Assembly: GCF_001296045.1 (NCBI RefSeq)
Contig: NZ_LJHS01000018.1
Span: 62,001-126,000 of the forward strand
Direction: 5' to 3'
Source of the DNA: Rhizobium sp. AAP43
GTDB lineage: Bacteria > Pseudomonadota > Alphaproteobacteria > Rhizobiales > Rhizobiaceae
Length of the DNA stretch: 64,000 nucleotides
In this document: positions 1 to 11,303 of the stretch, in pieces
Numbering within the stretch: position 1 is the stretch's first letter
Layout of the letters: every line of letters starts with the position of its first letter
Translations under genes and position numbers: made by a program
The notes under the pieces: model-generated
Told to the model about the DNA's origin: nothing
The model's database searches: none
What the model saw: the letters and a program-made list of their open reading frames with translations, nothing else

Positions 1-2416
1 TTCCGGTAAAATCGGGATTGGCGGTGAAGCGCAATTTGTATCGCCCGGCAGAAAGAGCGGCTGCAAAGGAGGCGGCCGGGTCGGATGCTGCCGTATCGTC
101 GAGAACGATTACGGCTGTTCCGGCATTGGCTGGAGAAATGGATATAAGGTCCGCTCCCGTAAAGGGGCCGCCGGTTGCACCTTCCGTTAGATCGATCGTG
201 ACCGTCCGCCCCGAATTGGTCGGAACGGTAATGGAGGGAGCGACGGGACGGGCTTCGGCGATATCCAGCGTGACCGCTGCCGACATGGCGGCGCCGTAGA
301 GATCGGTCGCCGTGAGCGTCAGCGGAAAACGACCCATGACTTCAGGTGTGCCGGACAGGACACCGCTTGCCCGATCGAAACTCAGGCCATCTGGCAGGTT
401 ACCGCCGAGCGCATACTCGTAAGGAGCGGTGCCGCCATCAGCGGAAAAGGCCTGGGTGAACGCCTCTGCCTGGCGCAATGTCAACGTGCCGGTCGGCGAA
501 AGCGCCAGCTGCGGCTTGGCCACCGTGACGGTCACAGTTGCCGGATCCGAGATTCGCGTCGTATTGCTTGCGGTATAGGTGAAGCTGTCGGAGCCGGAAT
601 AGCCAGGTGTGGGCGTATAGGTGATCGTCGTGCCGCTGGCTGCGGCCGTCCCGTGGGATGGGGCCGATGCGATGGCCACGCTTTCTGCTGCACCACCAGA
701 AAGTGCGAGCGTAATGGCGTTGTCGGCACTATTGGCGTCGACGGCAGCGCTGACGTCATTGGCAATCGGCGCGGCGATTGCGATGGACATGGTGTAGGAG
801 AGGTGGCCTTTTGCACCATAGGCATCGGTCACGGTCACCCAGAATGCCGTGTCGCCATCGATACTGGGTGTGCCCGAAAGCAAGCCGTTCGATGTCAACG
901 AGAGACCATCTGGCAACGCGCCGGTGGTAATCTCGAAGCTATATGGTGCAGTCCCGTTTGCGGCCGACAGTGCCTGGCTATACCAGACCGCCGCAGTTGC
1001 CTGCGGAAGGGTGGACGGCGAGATGGCAAGCGTCGGGGGTGCGACAGTCACCGTAACAGTCGCGGGTGCCGATGGCCCCGTCGTGTTCCTTGCCTGGTAG
1101 GTGAAACTATCCTGACCGGAGTATCCTGCAGCGGGTGTGTAGGTAATCGAGGTGCCGCTGACGCTCGTCGTTCCATGAGCGGGACCGCTCGCCACGGAGA
1201 CGCTTGCAGCGGTTCCTCCGGAAACTGCGAGAGTGATGGGGTTGTTGGCACTGTTGGCGCTGACATTCGCTTCAACATTAGCAACGATCGGGGCAGCTAC
1301 TATAACCTCGAGGCTATACGCTCTGGCTCCCATTGCTCCATAGGCATCGCGTGCGGTGATCGTGAACTGGGAAATGCCTTCAGCACTGGGGATGCCGGAG
1401 AGGGTTCCGTTATTCGATAGCGTCAGCCCGGCTGGGATAGCGCCGGCGGAAACCGAATAGCTGTATGGCGCTGTGCCATAGAGTGCAGACAGATTTTGAT
1501 TGTAGCCCACTGTCGTCGTACCGTTAGGCAGATTTTCCGGCGCTAAGGACAGGGTTGGTGGTGTGACGGTGACCGTGACGATCGCCGTGTCAGACAGTGT
1601 CCCGTTGATTGTCGTGGTGTAAGAAAAGCTGTCGGTGCCAGAGAAACCGGGATAGGGCGTGTACATCAGTCCAGATCCTACCGCCCATGCTGCGCCATGA
1701 GAGGGAGTGGACACACTTTTCACGTTGGGCGCCACGAACCAGTCGAGTGCAATGAGATTGTTGCTGCTATTCGCGGCGACTGTTAGCGCGACATCATCGA
1801 CATTTTGGGCGATACCGATTGTCATCGACTGTTCTTCGAAATAGCCGGTATTGTCTGTCGCGCGTATCGTGAATCTGAAGGTACCAGATGATTGCGGCGT
1901 TCCGGAGATAGTGCCAGTCGATGAATTAAGATAGAGATTTGGCGGCAGCATGCCTGACTCGATCGAGTAGAGATACGGAGATGTGCCACCAGATGCCGTG
2001 ACGCTTTGGCTGTAGACATCACCTGTTTTACCGCTAGGCAGCGATGAGACTGAAAACTCGATATCTGGCTCGACTGTGACGTGGTAGGTGGTATCCGTCG
2101 TTATGCCGGAATACTCAATCCTGATCGTAAAAGAGTCAGTGCCCACATAGCCTGCGTGGGGTGCGTATGACATGTCGGTACTGAAGTCGATTCCTAAATC
2201 CATCAGGCCATGTTGTGGTCGAGTCATTACGGTCATGCTCCACGAGCTGGTGTTGCTCGGAATGCCGGACGCGAAACGGATCGTTTTATCCCGCTTGGTC
2301 GAGAGATTGGCGTCAGCCGCATGGGCGACGAGTGATCCAAGGCACAGGGCCAGACTTGCCAGTGCCAGGAGCCGCATGAAGCGGCCCATTGCAGATTTGA
2401 ACGTTACCTGATGCAT
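1..2416 (-). CDS. Secreted Ig-like repeat protein (partial, C-terminus beyond left edge)
   Basis: An uninterrupted minus-strand frame of about 805 codons runs off the left edge. Residues 14-33 form a signal peptide ending in AHA before ADANLS. The rest alternates two bacterial Ig-like folds: a putative-Ig (He_PIG) module with SGTP and FTIRATD-type endings, and a module ending GYSGxDSFTYxA then TVTVTV. The module starts PDIEF (117), PPTLS (286), PPTLA (460) and KPQLA (634) show a period of 174 residues for the last two steps. Such proteins are usually large surface adhesins or autotransporter passengers, but the C-terminus that would decide this is missing. Start chosen as ATG at 2416; ATG at 2389 or 2377 are alternatives, the last giving the most compact signal peptide. 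Function is inferred only at fold level. Confidence 0.85.
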   Translation of the reverse strand, partial: MHQVTFKSAMGRFMRLLALASLALCLGSLVAHAADANLSTKRDKTIRFASGIPSNTSSWSMTVMTRPQHGLMDLGIDFSTDMSYAPHAGYVGTDSFTIRIEYSGITTDTTYHVTVEPDIEFSVSSLPSGKTGDVYSQSVTASGGTSPYLYSIESGMLPPNLYLNSSTGTISGTPQSSGTFRFTIRATDNTGYFEEQSMTIGIAQNVDDVALTVAANSSNNLIALDWFVAPNVKSVSTPSHGAAWAVGSGLMYTPYPGFSGTDSFSYTTTINGTLSDTAIVTVTVTPPTLSLAPENLPNGTTTVGYNQNLSALYGTAPYSYSVSAGAIPAGLTLSNNGTLSGIPSAEGISQFTITARDAYGAMGARAYSLEVIVAAPIVANVEANVSANSANNPITLAVSGGTAASVSVASGPAHGTTSVSGTSITYTPAAGYSGQDSFTYQARNTTGPSAPATVTVTVAPPTLAISPSTLPQATAAVWYSQALSAANGTAPYSFEITTGALPDGLSLTSNGLLSGTPSIDGDTAFWVTVTDAYGAKGHLSYTMSIAIAAPIANDVSAAVDANSADNAITLALSGGAAESVAIASAPSHGTAAASGTTITYTPTPGYSGSDSFTYTASNTTRISDPATVTVTVAKPQLALSPTGTLTLRQAEAFTQAFSADGGTAPYEYALGGNLPDGLSFDRASGVLSGTPEVMGRFPLTLTATDLYGAAMSAAVTLDIAEARPVAPSITVPTNSGRTVTIDLTEGATGGPFTGADLISISPANAGTAVIVLDDTAASDPAASFAAALSAGRYKLRFTANPDFTG

Positions 2417-2644
2417 TGGATGCCCCACTCAACTCGCCTGCTGCGACTTTCAGAATCGCCGACATGCAGTCTGACGATGTTCGCTCAGTGCATGCTTCTA
2501 CAGACGGGGAGAGAGACGGGGCGTCCAAAGCTGGGCGCACCGTCATGGATAAAAGTCCAAATCTGGTCATTTCTTTGCGCGTGATGCGCCAGCAACCACG
2601 CATCATGAGCGTCGACCTTCTCGATTGCGCTTATTTCAAGCGGG

Positions 2645-4726
2645 TCAGATGTCGAGATTGTCCGCGAAAGCAGCGCGTTCCTGGATGAAACGGAAGCGGG
2701 CTTCCGGTTTCGTGCCCATCAGGGCATCCACGGCATCGCGGGTGCCCTCGAAATCAACCTCGTCGATACCGACCAGAAGCAGGGTGCGCTTGGCCGGATC
2801 CATCGTGGTTTCCTTCAGCTGCGCCGGCATCATTTCACCGAGACCTTTGAAGCGGCCGATTTCGACTTTCTTGCCCTTGAACACGGTTTCCATGAGTTCA
2901 GCGCGATGTGCATCGTCGCGGGCATAGACGGTCTTGGCACCCTGACGGATGACATAGAGCGGCGGCACGGCGAGATAGAGATGGTTGCCGCGGATCAGCT
3001 CCGGCATTTCCTGATAGAAAAAGGTGATCAGCAGCGATGCAATATGCGCACCGTCGACATCGGCATCTGTCATGACGATGATGCGCTCGTAGCGCAGGTC
3101 CTCGTCGCGGTACTTGCTCCGCGTGCCGCAGCCGAGCGCCTGGATGAGGTCAGCGATCTGCTGGTTGGCCATCAGCTTCTCGCGGCTGGCCGAGCCGACA
3201 TTGAGGATCTTGCCACGCAGCGGCAGGATCGCCTGGTTGGCGCGATTACGCGCCTGTTTGGCCGAGCCACCGGCGGAGTCGCCCTCGACGATGAACAGTT
3301 CGGCACCTTCAGCGGTGTTCTGCGCGCAATCGGCAAGTTTGCCCGGCAAGCGCAGCTTGCGCACGGCGGTCTTGCGGTTGACTTCCTTTTCCTTGCGGCG
3401 GCGCAGGCGCTCTTCCGCACGCTCGATCACCCAGTCAAGAAGCTTAGCCGCCTCATTCGGATTGTCGGCGAGGTAGTGGTCAAACGGATCGCGCAGCGCG
3501 TTTTCGACGAGGCGTTGGGCCTCGACGGTCGCGAGCTTGTCTTTCGTCTGGCCGACGAATTCCGGTTCGCGGATGAATACGGACAGCATGCCAACGGCCG
3601 ATATCATCACGTCGTCGGTGGTGATTTGCTGGGCGCGCTTGTTCTGCGTCAGTTCGGCATAGTTCTTCAGGCCCTTGGTCAGCGCAATGCGCAGGCCTGC
3701 TTCATGCGTGCCGCCTTCGGGCGTCGGAATGGTGTTGCAATAGGAATGCACGGTCGGATCGCCACCATACCAGGTGATCGCCCATTCCATGGCGCCATGG
3801 CCACCGGTCTTTTCCGTCTTGCCGGAGAAGATTTCGCGGGTCACGGTGAATTCCTTGCCGAGCGTCGCCGCAAGATAATCCTTCAAGCCGCCAGGGAAGT
3901 GGAAGACCGCCTTTTCCGGAATGTCCCCACCTTCCGGCACCATGCCTGGATCGCACGACCAGCGGATCTCGACGCCGCCGAAGAGGTAAGCCTTGGACCT
4001 TGCCATCCGGAAAATCCGGCCTGGGTCGAACTTGGCATGATCGCCGAAGATCTGCGGATCCGGATGGAAGCGGACGCGGGTACCACGCCGATTGTGCACT
4101 TCGCCCAGTTCCTCAAGGCCACCTTGCGGCACGCCCCGGGAGAATGTCTGGCGATAGAGCTTGCGATTACGAGCCACTTCCACTTCGAGCAGATCCGACA
4201 GCGCGTTGACGACGGATACGCCGACACCATGAAGACCGCCCGAGGTCTCGTAGGCCTTGCCATCGAACTTGCCGCCGGCATGCAGCTTGGTCATGATCAC
4301 TTCAAGCGTCGACTTGCCGGGCACCTGCGGATGCAACTCGACCGGGATGCCGCGACCATTGTCGGTGACTGTCAGGTAACCTTGTGCATCGAGATGAACG
4401 TCGATGAAGTTGGCATGGCCCGCCACCGCTTCGTCCATCGAGTTATCGATGACTTCCGCAAACAGGTGGTGCAGCGCCTTTTCGTCCGTGCCGCCAATAT
4501 ACATGCCGGGACGCATGCGCACTGGCTCGAGCCCCTCGAGAACGCGGATCGAGGACGCGCCATAATCGTCGCCACTGGATGTCGTGCCAGCGGGACCCGG
4601 AGCAGGTGGAGCAGTGACAACTTGCTTTGCTGCCGAGGCCGCTGCCGCGGGTTTTGCCGAAGCCGATGGTTCGGGCTCGACCTTTTGCGCCTGAGGCATA
4701 GAGGAAAAGAGATCGCTATCGTCCAT
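2645..4726 (-). CDS. parE: DNA topoisomerase IV subunit B
   Basis: ATPase subunit of topoisomerase IV, which decatenates daughter chromosomes together with ParC. The GHKL ATPase part has EVIDNSMDEA, DNGRGIPVE and the lid glycines LHGVGVSVVNAL. The TOPRIM part has EGDSAGGSA (near residue 480) and the metal-binding DADVDGAHI. The C-terminus ends in the usual FADNLDI. The start MDDSDLF at 4726 gives 693 residues with a rhizobial-type Ala/Pro-rich leader of about 55 residues before the ATPase core; an in-frame upstream start at 4807 would add 27 residues with no family support. GyrB is excluded by length and by the lack of the GyrB-specific insert. It is divergent from the hydrolase at 4942. Confidence 0.95.
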   Translation of the reverse strand: MDDSDLFSSMPQAQKVEPEPSASAKPAAAASAAKQVVTAPPAPGPAGTTSSGDDYGASSIRVLEGLEPVRMRPGMYIGGTDEKALHHLFAEVIDNSMDEAVAGHANFIDVHLDAQGYLTVTDNGRGIPVELHPQVPGKSTLEVIMTKLHAGGKFDGKAYETSGGLHGVGVSVVNALSDLLEVEVARNRKLYRQTFSRGVPQGGLEELGEVHNRRGTRVRFHPDPQIFGDHAKFDPGRIFRMARSKAYLFGGVEIRWSCDPGMVPEGGDIPEKAVFHFPGGLKDYLAATLGKEFTVTREIFSGKTEKTGGHGAMEWAITWYGGDPTVHSYCNTIPTPEGGTHEAGLRIALTKGLKNYAELTQNKRAQQITTDDVMISAVGMLSVFIREPEFVGQTKDKLATVEAQRLVENALRDPFDHYLADNPNEAAKLLDWVIERAEERLRRRKEKEVNRKTAVRKLRLPGKLADCAQNTAEGAELFIVEGDSAGGSAKQARNRANQAILPLRGKILNVGSASREKLMANQQIADLIQALGCGTRSKYRDEDLRYERIIVMTDADVDGAHIASLLITFFYQEMPELIRGNHLYLAVPPLYVIRQGAKTVYARDDAHRAELMETVFKGKKVEIGRFKGLGEMMPAQLKETTMDPAKRTLLLVGIDEVDFEGTRDAVDALMGTKPEARFRFIQERAAFADNLDI

Positions 4727-4941
4727 GGCGTCGTTCGATACTTTGCTGTTGCGGGCGGCGTTTCGGTATCGCCTTCGCGAATCGCCCGAGCCAGACCTCG
4801 CTTTCACGAATCGTCATGACTGTGCCAGAAAGGCGGGGCGGGTGCGAAGGGCCGGACGGCCGGCGCTCAATGAAATCAAGCCAGCTTTGCGTTCGGCATT
4901 CCCGGAACGCAAGGCGAAGGCCCAGAGGAAACCGGTCTTCC

Positions 4942-5829
4942 ATGCAGATGTCCACAATTCATTTCCGCGCTGCGGTGATTTGCTGTGTTCTCCTTCCGTT
5001 TCTGTTTCCCGTCATGGCTGCGGCGGAAGTCCTGAAGCCCTACAAAGATGATCTCTTTTCCGATCAAGCCATCTTGGAAAGCCGTGATGATGGCGACTTC
5101 ACCCGGATCGATTACCAGGAGATGCGCGACATCAATGGTCGCGACAGCATTCCTGAGCGCAGGGTCAAGGATCGTTACGTCTCGCTGAAGGTCCGCCGCC
5201 AACAGGACAACCAGACGCTCGATCTGTCTTCGGGTCCGCTTGATGTTGCCCGTGTGGGGCATGATTCAGGGCAGGCCTTCACCATAATATTCATCCACGG
5301 CAGAGGCGGGGATCGCCGCCTGGGTATGAATGATGTGACGTTCGGTGGAAACTTTAACCGTCTGAAAAACCTCGCGGTCGAGAATGGCGGGACCTACTAT
5401 GCGCCCTCGATCGCAGCGTTTGATGTCAGCGGCGTTGCTGCGACCGCTGCACTGATTGACTATGCCGCGCGCAACTCCGGTGGCCGCCCTGTCGTGCTAG
5501 CCTGCGCATCGATGGGCAGCTTTATCTGCTGGGGCATCAGTCGGGATGCGGCGACTGTGGCAAAGCTGTCCGGCATGGCCGTGCTCGGCGGCGCCCCCGA
5601 TCCTGATCTCCCGAAGAGCGCAGCAGCAAAGGCGCGGTTGCCGATCTGGTTCACCCACGGGAGTAATGACAGCGTCTATAAGTCCGATGATGTAACGGCA
5701 CTCTATAGTCGCCTTCGAAAGGGCGGGAATCCGGTCCGCTTGACCGTCTACGAAACCGGTTCACATGGCACCCCTGTTCGGATGACCGACTGGCGGCAGG
5801 TTTTGAGCTGGCTGCTAACAGCGCGATGA
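4942..5829 (+). CDS. Secreted alpha/beta hydrolase
   Basis: Protein of 295 residues with a clear signal peptide (hydrophobic run AVICCVLLPFLFPVMAAA, cleavage near AAA-EV), so probably periplasmic. The body is an alpha/beta hydrolase: HGRGGDRR oxyanion region, nucleophile elbow CASMGS (Ser), acid in HGSNDSVY (Asp) and histidine in ETGSHGTP. Substrate cannot be told. The ATG at 4942 is preceded by AGAGGA about 12 bases upstream; the next in-frame ATG at 4948 is also possible. A longer frame from 4816 exists, but it would place a basic 42-residue tail before the signal peptide. It stands alone, divergent from parE. Confidence 0.8.
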   Translation: MQMSTIHFRAAVICCVLLPFLFPVMAAAEVLKPYKDDLFSDQAILESRDDGDFTRIDYQEMRDINGRDSIPERRVKDRYVSLKVRRQQDNQTLDLSSGPLDVARVGHDSGQAFTIIFIHGRGGDRRLGMNDVTFGGNFNRLKNLAVENGGTYYAPSIAAFDVSGVAATAALIDYAARNSGGRPVVLACASMGSFICWGISRDAATVAKLSGMAVLGGAPDPDLPKSAAAKARLPIWFTHGSNDSVYKSDDVTALYSRLRKGGNPVRLTVYETGSHGTPVRMTDWRQVLSWLLTAR

Positions 5830-5952
5830 AATTAAGTGTCGCATAAAATTCACGCATTTCGCTGAATACGGTGCCAATTTGATTGGCAAACCTTCCCATC
5901 CGGCCCCGGATTTGCTACCTCCGCAATGAGTAGGTAGGGGTTTTTGGACGAT

Positions 5953-6723
5953 ATGACACCAGATGTACGTCCGCTTGTCGCGGGCAATTGGAAGATGAAC
6001 GGCACGCGTGCCTCCCTCGATCAGATCAAGGCGATCGCCGAGGGTGTGCAAGGGCCATTGGCAGACAAGGTCGACAGCCTGCTTTGCCCGCCGGCCACGC
6101 TGCTTTATGTGGCGACGGCGCTCTGCACCGACAGCCCGCTTGAGATCGGCGCGCAGGATTGCCACCAGAACGCCTCGGGTGCGCATACCGGGGATGTGTC
6201 TGCTGAAATGGTCGCGGATTGCTTCGGCACCTCCGTCATCGTCGGGCACTCCGAGCGTCGCACCGATCACGCCGAAACGGACCATCTCGTCCGCGCCAAG
6301 GCAGAGGCTGCATTTGCTGCCGACCTGACCGCCATCATCTGCATCGGCGAGACCGCCGACGAGCGCAAATCCGGCCAGACGCTCGATATCCTGAAGCGGC
6401 AATTGGCCGGCTCTGTGCCGGATGGTGCAGTCGCAGAGCGCACTGTAATTGCCTATGAGCCCGTCTGGGCGATCGGTACCGGTGTCACGCCGACCACTGC
6501 GGATGTCGCAGAGGCTCATGCTTTCCTGCGTGGTGAGTTGGTCAAGCGTTTCGGCGATGAAGGCCGCAAGATGCGGATCCTCTACGGTGGCTCCGTCAAG
6601 CCTTCCAATGCGAAGGAATTGATGGGCGTGGAGAACGTCGACGGAGCGCTTGTCGGCGGAGCGAGCTTGAAGGCCGAGGATTTCCTCGCCATATATCGCG
6701 CCTACACCGACCTCACGGCTTGA
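5953..6723 (+). CDS. tpiA: Triosephosphate isomerase
   Basis: Interconverts dihydroxyacetone phosphate and glyceraldehyde 3-phosphate in the cytoplasm. All catalytic motifs are present: GNWKMNG (Lys), VGHSERR (His), [11 protein letters not shown] (Glu) and the phosphate-binding [10 protein letters not shown] and GALVGGASL. 256 residues, normal length. A purine-rich AGGTAGGGG lies at 5932-5940. The ATG at 5953 fits family N-termini and gives a spacing of 12, while an in-frame TTG at 5944 would be too close to it. First gene of a plus-strand series with secG and pyrG. Confidence 0.97.
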   Translation: MTPDVRPLVAGNWKMNGTRASLDQIKAIAEGVQGPLADKVDSLLCPPATLLYVATALCTDSPLEIGAQDCHQNASGAHTGDVSAEMVADCFGTSVIVGHSERRTDHAETDHLVRAKAEAAFAADLTAIICIGETADERKSGQTLDILKRQLAGSVPDGAVAERTVIAYEPVWAIGTGVTPTTADVAEAHAFLRGELVKRFGDEGRKMRILYGGSVKPSNAKELMGVENVDGALVGGASLKAEDFLAIYRAYTDLTA

Positions 6724-6842
6724 CGCCAAAGGGACGACCAATGGTTTGAAATGCGGGGAAGGGGCTTTCAATGCCCGTTCCTCTCATGTAAAGAGCCGCC
6801 AACCCTCTTGATTTTGCCCTTTGCGGGCAGGATGGACATCCC

Positions 6843-7244
6843 ATGCAGACCGTATTGCTTGTTATCTATCTCATGGTCGTCGTCGCCCTGATCGGCGTCG
6901 TGCTGATCCAGCGTTCTGAAGGCGGCGGCCTCGGCATCGGCGGTGGCTCCGGCTTCATGTCGGCGCGCGGCACGGCCAATGCCCTGACGCGTACGACAGC
7001 CATTCTGGCGGCGCTGTTCTTCGTCATCTCGCTCGCGCTTGGCATTATGGCGCGTCATGAATCGCGTCCGACCGACATTCTCGACCGTATTCCGGCCGGT
7101 AATGGCACGACGCAGCCTGGCGGTGGCAGCGTGCTTGATCAGCTTCCGGGCGCTGCCCCTGCGCAGCCGACCACGGGTGCTGCGCCTGCAACGCCGGCTC
7201 CGGCGGCCCCTGCGGTCGACCCGAACGCTGTTCCGAACAACTGA
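6843..7244 (+). CDS. secG: Preprotein translocase subunit SecG
   Basis: Small inner-membrane partner of SecYE. Two transmembrane segments (about residues 3-22 and 50-70) flank the conserved cytoplasmic loop with IQRSEGGGLG and GGGSGFMSARG. The 133-residue length comes from an Ala/Pro-rich, low-complexity tail common in alphaproteobacterial SecG. AGGA lies about 10 bases before the ATG. It sits between tpiA and pyrG, the usual alphaproteobacterial order, and is followed by a strong terminator at 7265. Confidence 0.95.
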   Translation: MQTVLLVIYLMVVVALIGVVLIQRSEGGGLGIGGGSGFMSARGTANALTRTTAILAALFFVISLALGIMARHESRPTDILDRIPAGNGTTQPGGGSVLDQLPGAAPAQPTTGAAPATPAPAAPAVDPNAVPNN

Positions 7245-9014
<1,770 letters not shown>

Positions 9015-9040
9015 GGTCGGAAATCCAGTAAGCCTTTGGG

Positions 9041-9066
9041 AAACCCGGCCTTTGTGCCGGGTTTTT
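9041..9066 (+). terminator. Rho-independent terminator after pyrG
   Basis: A 9-bp stem, AAACCCGGC (9041-9049) with GCCGGGTTT (9056-9064), loop of six bases, is followed by T residues. It is 26 bases after the pyrG stop. Confidence 0.85.
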
Positions 9067-9132
9067 CGTTGTGCAATCCAGCTCCAGGTAAGTCGCGTCC
9101 TGCAATCTCAAGTGGTGATCCGGGAGTTTGCT

Positions 9133-9576
9133 ATGCGAATCGGCGACAACACCATCTATTCGACGACCTATAACACCCCATCCAGACAAAGCTCGGCGGA
9201 GGCCGCGCCCAGCACCACCACCACCGCGACGGCATCTGGAAAATCTATCGGCGTGGAAGCGGATGTCTCGGCAAAGACATTGACCAGCAGCCTCTGGCTT
9301 CTCCAGACAAATGTCTATTACTCGAAAGATGCCGAGAAGGCGGCTGTTGCCAAGGATGATTTGGCTTCGGAATTCAGCGACATGGCAACCAAAAGCCTCG
9401 CCGAGCGTCTGCGGGAACAGTACCTCGAAAGCCGCGGACTGACCGAAGAAGATGTAGCAGCCCTTCCGGACGAGGAACGAAAAACTGTCGAGGATGACAT
9501 CCAGCAGTTCATCAAACGCCAAATGGGTTTCGATGAAGATACCGCAGCGGAAGACACAGCCGCGATTGCGTCGTAA
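9133..9576 (+). CDS. Conserved hypothetical protein (147 aa)
   Basis: Not recognised. The ATG at 9133 has GGGAG 7-8 bases upstream, so the start is well supported; the in-frame upstream extension overlaps pyrG and its terminator. The product has no signal peptide or membrane segment. The first 45 residues are Ser/Thr-rich (MRIGDNTIYSTTYNTPS), followed by an acidic helical part with AERLREQYLESRGL and LTEEDVAALPDEERK, which resembles short alphaproteobacterial proteins with a Leu-Pro-Asp-Glu-Glu motif near a helical C-terminus. It converges on moeA with a gap of only six bases. No role is suggested by context. Confidence 0.7.
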   Translation: MRIGDNTIYSTTYNTPSRQSSAEAAPSTTTTATASGKSIGVEADVSAKTLTSSLWLLQTNVYYSKDAEKAAVAKDDLASEFSDMATKSLAERLREQYLESRGLTEEDVAALPDEERKTVEDDIQQFIKRQMGFDEDTAAEDTAAIAS

Positions 9577-9582
9577 GAGCCG

Positions 9583-10806
9583 TCAGAACGACGATGGACG
9601 CAGTTTCAGGATGGAGCAAGTTGCACCGGCTTCGAGTGCCGGCGCATGCGGTGGGCGGATGATGAGGCAGTCAGACTGCGCGAAGATATTCATCATCGAG
9701 GAGTCCTGCTTGCCGAAACTCTGTACGAGCAGATCTCCAGCCGTGTCTTTCGATAGTCTGGCACGGAGATAGTCCTGTCTGCGGTCATTGGCGGCAAGGG
9801 GGGCGGCAAGGCGGGCTATGGCCATGCGGTCTGGCAGCGGGCGGTGTCCCATCGTCGCCAGAAGCGGTTCCAGAAACAACAGGCCGCAGACCATGCTCGA
9901 TACCGGGTTGCCGGGCAGTCCCAGAACATGCATGTCGCCAAGTTTGCCGACCATCAGCGGCTTGCCGGGTCGCATGGCGATCTTCCAGAAATCGAGAACC
10001 ATGCCGGCGGCTAGCAAAGTCGATTGAACGAGATCATGGTCACCAACCGACGCACCGCCCAGGGTGACCACCACATCTGCCTTGGCGGCCTCTGCCTTTG
10101 CGATTGCGCCTGCAATTACCACTCGGTCATCACCGACAATGCCGAGATCGATGATTTCTGCGCCGAGCGCGCGCGCCATAGCCGCGATGCCGAACGTGTT
10201 CGAGCCAATGATCTGATGCGCGCCGGGCCGGTCTCCGGGGGATACGAGTTCGTCGCCGGTGGCGATGATGGCGACGCGAGGTTTACGATAGACGGGCAAG
10301 GCCGCGTGGTTCATCGCGGCTGCCAGCGTGATGCGTGTGAAGTCGACGAGCGTGCCCGCCGTCAGGGTGGTGTCACCCTCGCGAAAATCCTGGCCGCGTG
10401 GACGGATATGACGTCCCATTGTCACCGGAAATGTCGTCCGGATCTGGCCACCTTCAAGCTTCTCGGCATCCTCCTGCAGCAGCACCGAATCGGCACCTTG
10501 CGGGACCGGGGCGCCGGTGAAGATCCGCACCGCCTCTCCGCGTTGCACCGTACCCGCAAAACCACGGCCGGCAGCCGATTCGCCGATCACGCGCAGAACG
10601 GCGCCGGGTTCCGTCGCCTCGTCTGCCTTCAGCGCATAGCCGTCCATGGCCGAGGCGTCGAAAGGTGGTTGTGTGAGCCTGGAAGCCACATCGGCGGACA
10701 GCACCCGGCCGTCGCAATCATGCAGGGAGAGGTATTCCGTCTCGGTGATGGGTCGGATGGCCGACTGCAAGCGTGCCTGCGCCTCCTCGACGGCAATCAG
10801 TGACAT
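9583..10806 (-). CDS. moeA: Molybdopterin molybdenumtransferase
   Basis: Inserts molybdate into adenylylated molybdopterin. 407 residues. Family motifs include PPFDASAMDGYAL, FTGAPVPQGADSV, RPRGQDFREGD, ATGDELV, GGASVGDHD and LGLPGNPVSS. Its ATG shares one base with the moaC stop (TGATG at 10808-10804), so translation is probably coupled. Last gene of the minus-strand trpD-trpC-moaC-moeA unit. Confidence 0.96.
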   Translation of the reverse strand: MSLIAVEEAQARLQSAIRPITETEYLSLHDCDGRVLSADVASRLTQPPFDASAMDGYALKADEATEPGAVLRVIGESAAGRGFAGTVQRGEAVRIFTGAPVPQGADSVLLQEDAEKLEGGQIRTTFPVTMGRHIRPRGQDFREGDTTLTAGTLVDFTRITLAAAMNHAALPVYRKPRVAIIATGDELVSPGDRPGAHQIIGSNTFGIAAMARALGAEIIDLGIVGDDRVVIAGAIAKAEAAKADVVVTLGGASVGDHDLVQSTLLAAGMVLDFWKIAMRPGKPLMVGKLGDMHVLGLPGNPVSSMVCGLLFLEPLLATMGHRPLPDRMAIARLAAPLAANDRRQDYLRARLSKDTAGDLLVQSFGKQDSSMMNIFAQSDCLIIRPPHAPALEAGATCSILKLRPSSF

Positions 10807-11303
10807 CAGCCAGCCTCCGGGTGGCGGAACGGACCGGATTTGCCGCCCGTTTTTTCCAGAACCCGAATGCCGCCAATCTCCATGGTTTTGTCGACAGCCT
10901 TCGCCATGTCATAGATCGTCAGGCAGGCAACGGAAACGGCCGTCAACGCCTCCATCTCGACACCGGTCTTGCCCGTTAGCTTGACGGTCGCTTCGACCCG
11001 AAGGCCGGGCAGGGTCTCGTCTTCGGTAATGTCGACGGACACCTTTGACAGCATCAGCGGATGGCACAGGGGAATAAGATTGGCCGTTTGTTTGGCTGCC
11101 ATGATGCCGGACAGCCTTGCCGTCCCGATCACATCGCCCTTCTTGGCATTGCCCTCCCTGATCGTCTCAAGCGTCTCCATGGCCATGCGAACATGACCTT
11201 CTGCAAGTGCAATGCGAACGGTGTCGATCTTGTCGCCCACATCGACCATATGCGCCTCGCCTGAGACGCCGATATGGGTCAGGCCGGAGCGATCCTCGGT
11301 CAT
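10806..11303 (-). CDS. moaC: Cyclic pyranopterin monophosphate synthase
   Basis: Second step of molybdopterin synthesis, converting the MoaA product to cPMP. 165 residues with the conserved [32 protein letters not shown] and [18 protein letters not shown] motifs that form the active site. Its ATG overlaps the trpC stop by four bases (ATGA at 11303-11300), and its stop overlaps moeA by one base. This trp-moa coupling is common in alphaproteobacteria. Confidence 0.96.
   Translation of the reverse strand: MTEDRSGLTHIGVSGEAHMVDVGDKIDTVRIALAEGHVRMAMETLETIREGNAKKGDVIGTARLSGIMAAKQTANLIPLCHPLMLSKVSVDITEDETLPGLRVEATVKLTGKTGVEMEALTAVSVACLTIYDMAKAVDKTMEIGGIRVLEKTGGKSGPFRHPEAG

Noticed and set aside
2906..4819. 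Long plus-strand open frame of 637 codons opposite parE
   Set aside because: It is antisense to parE, which has every topoisomerase motif. The frame has low-complexity, His-rich composition and no family motif, and reflects high GC and codon bias.
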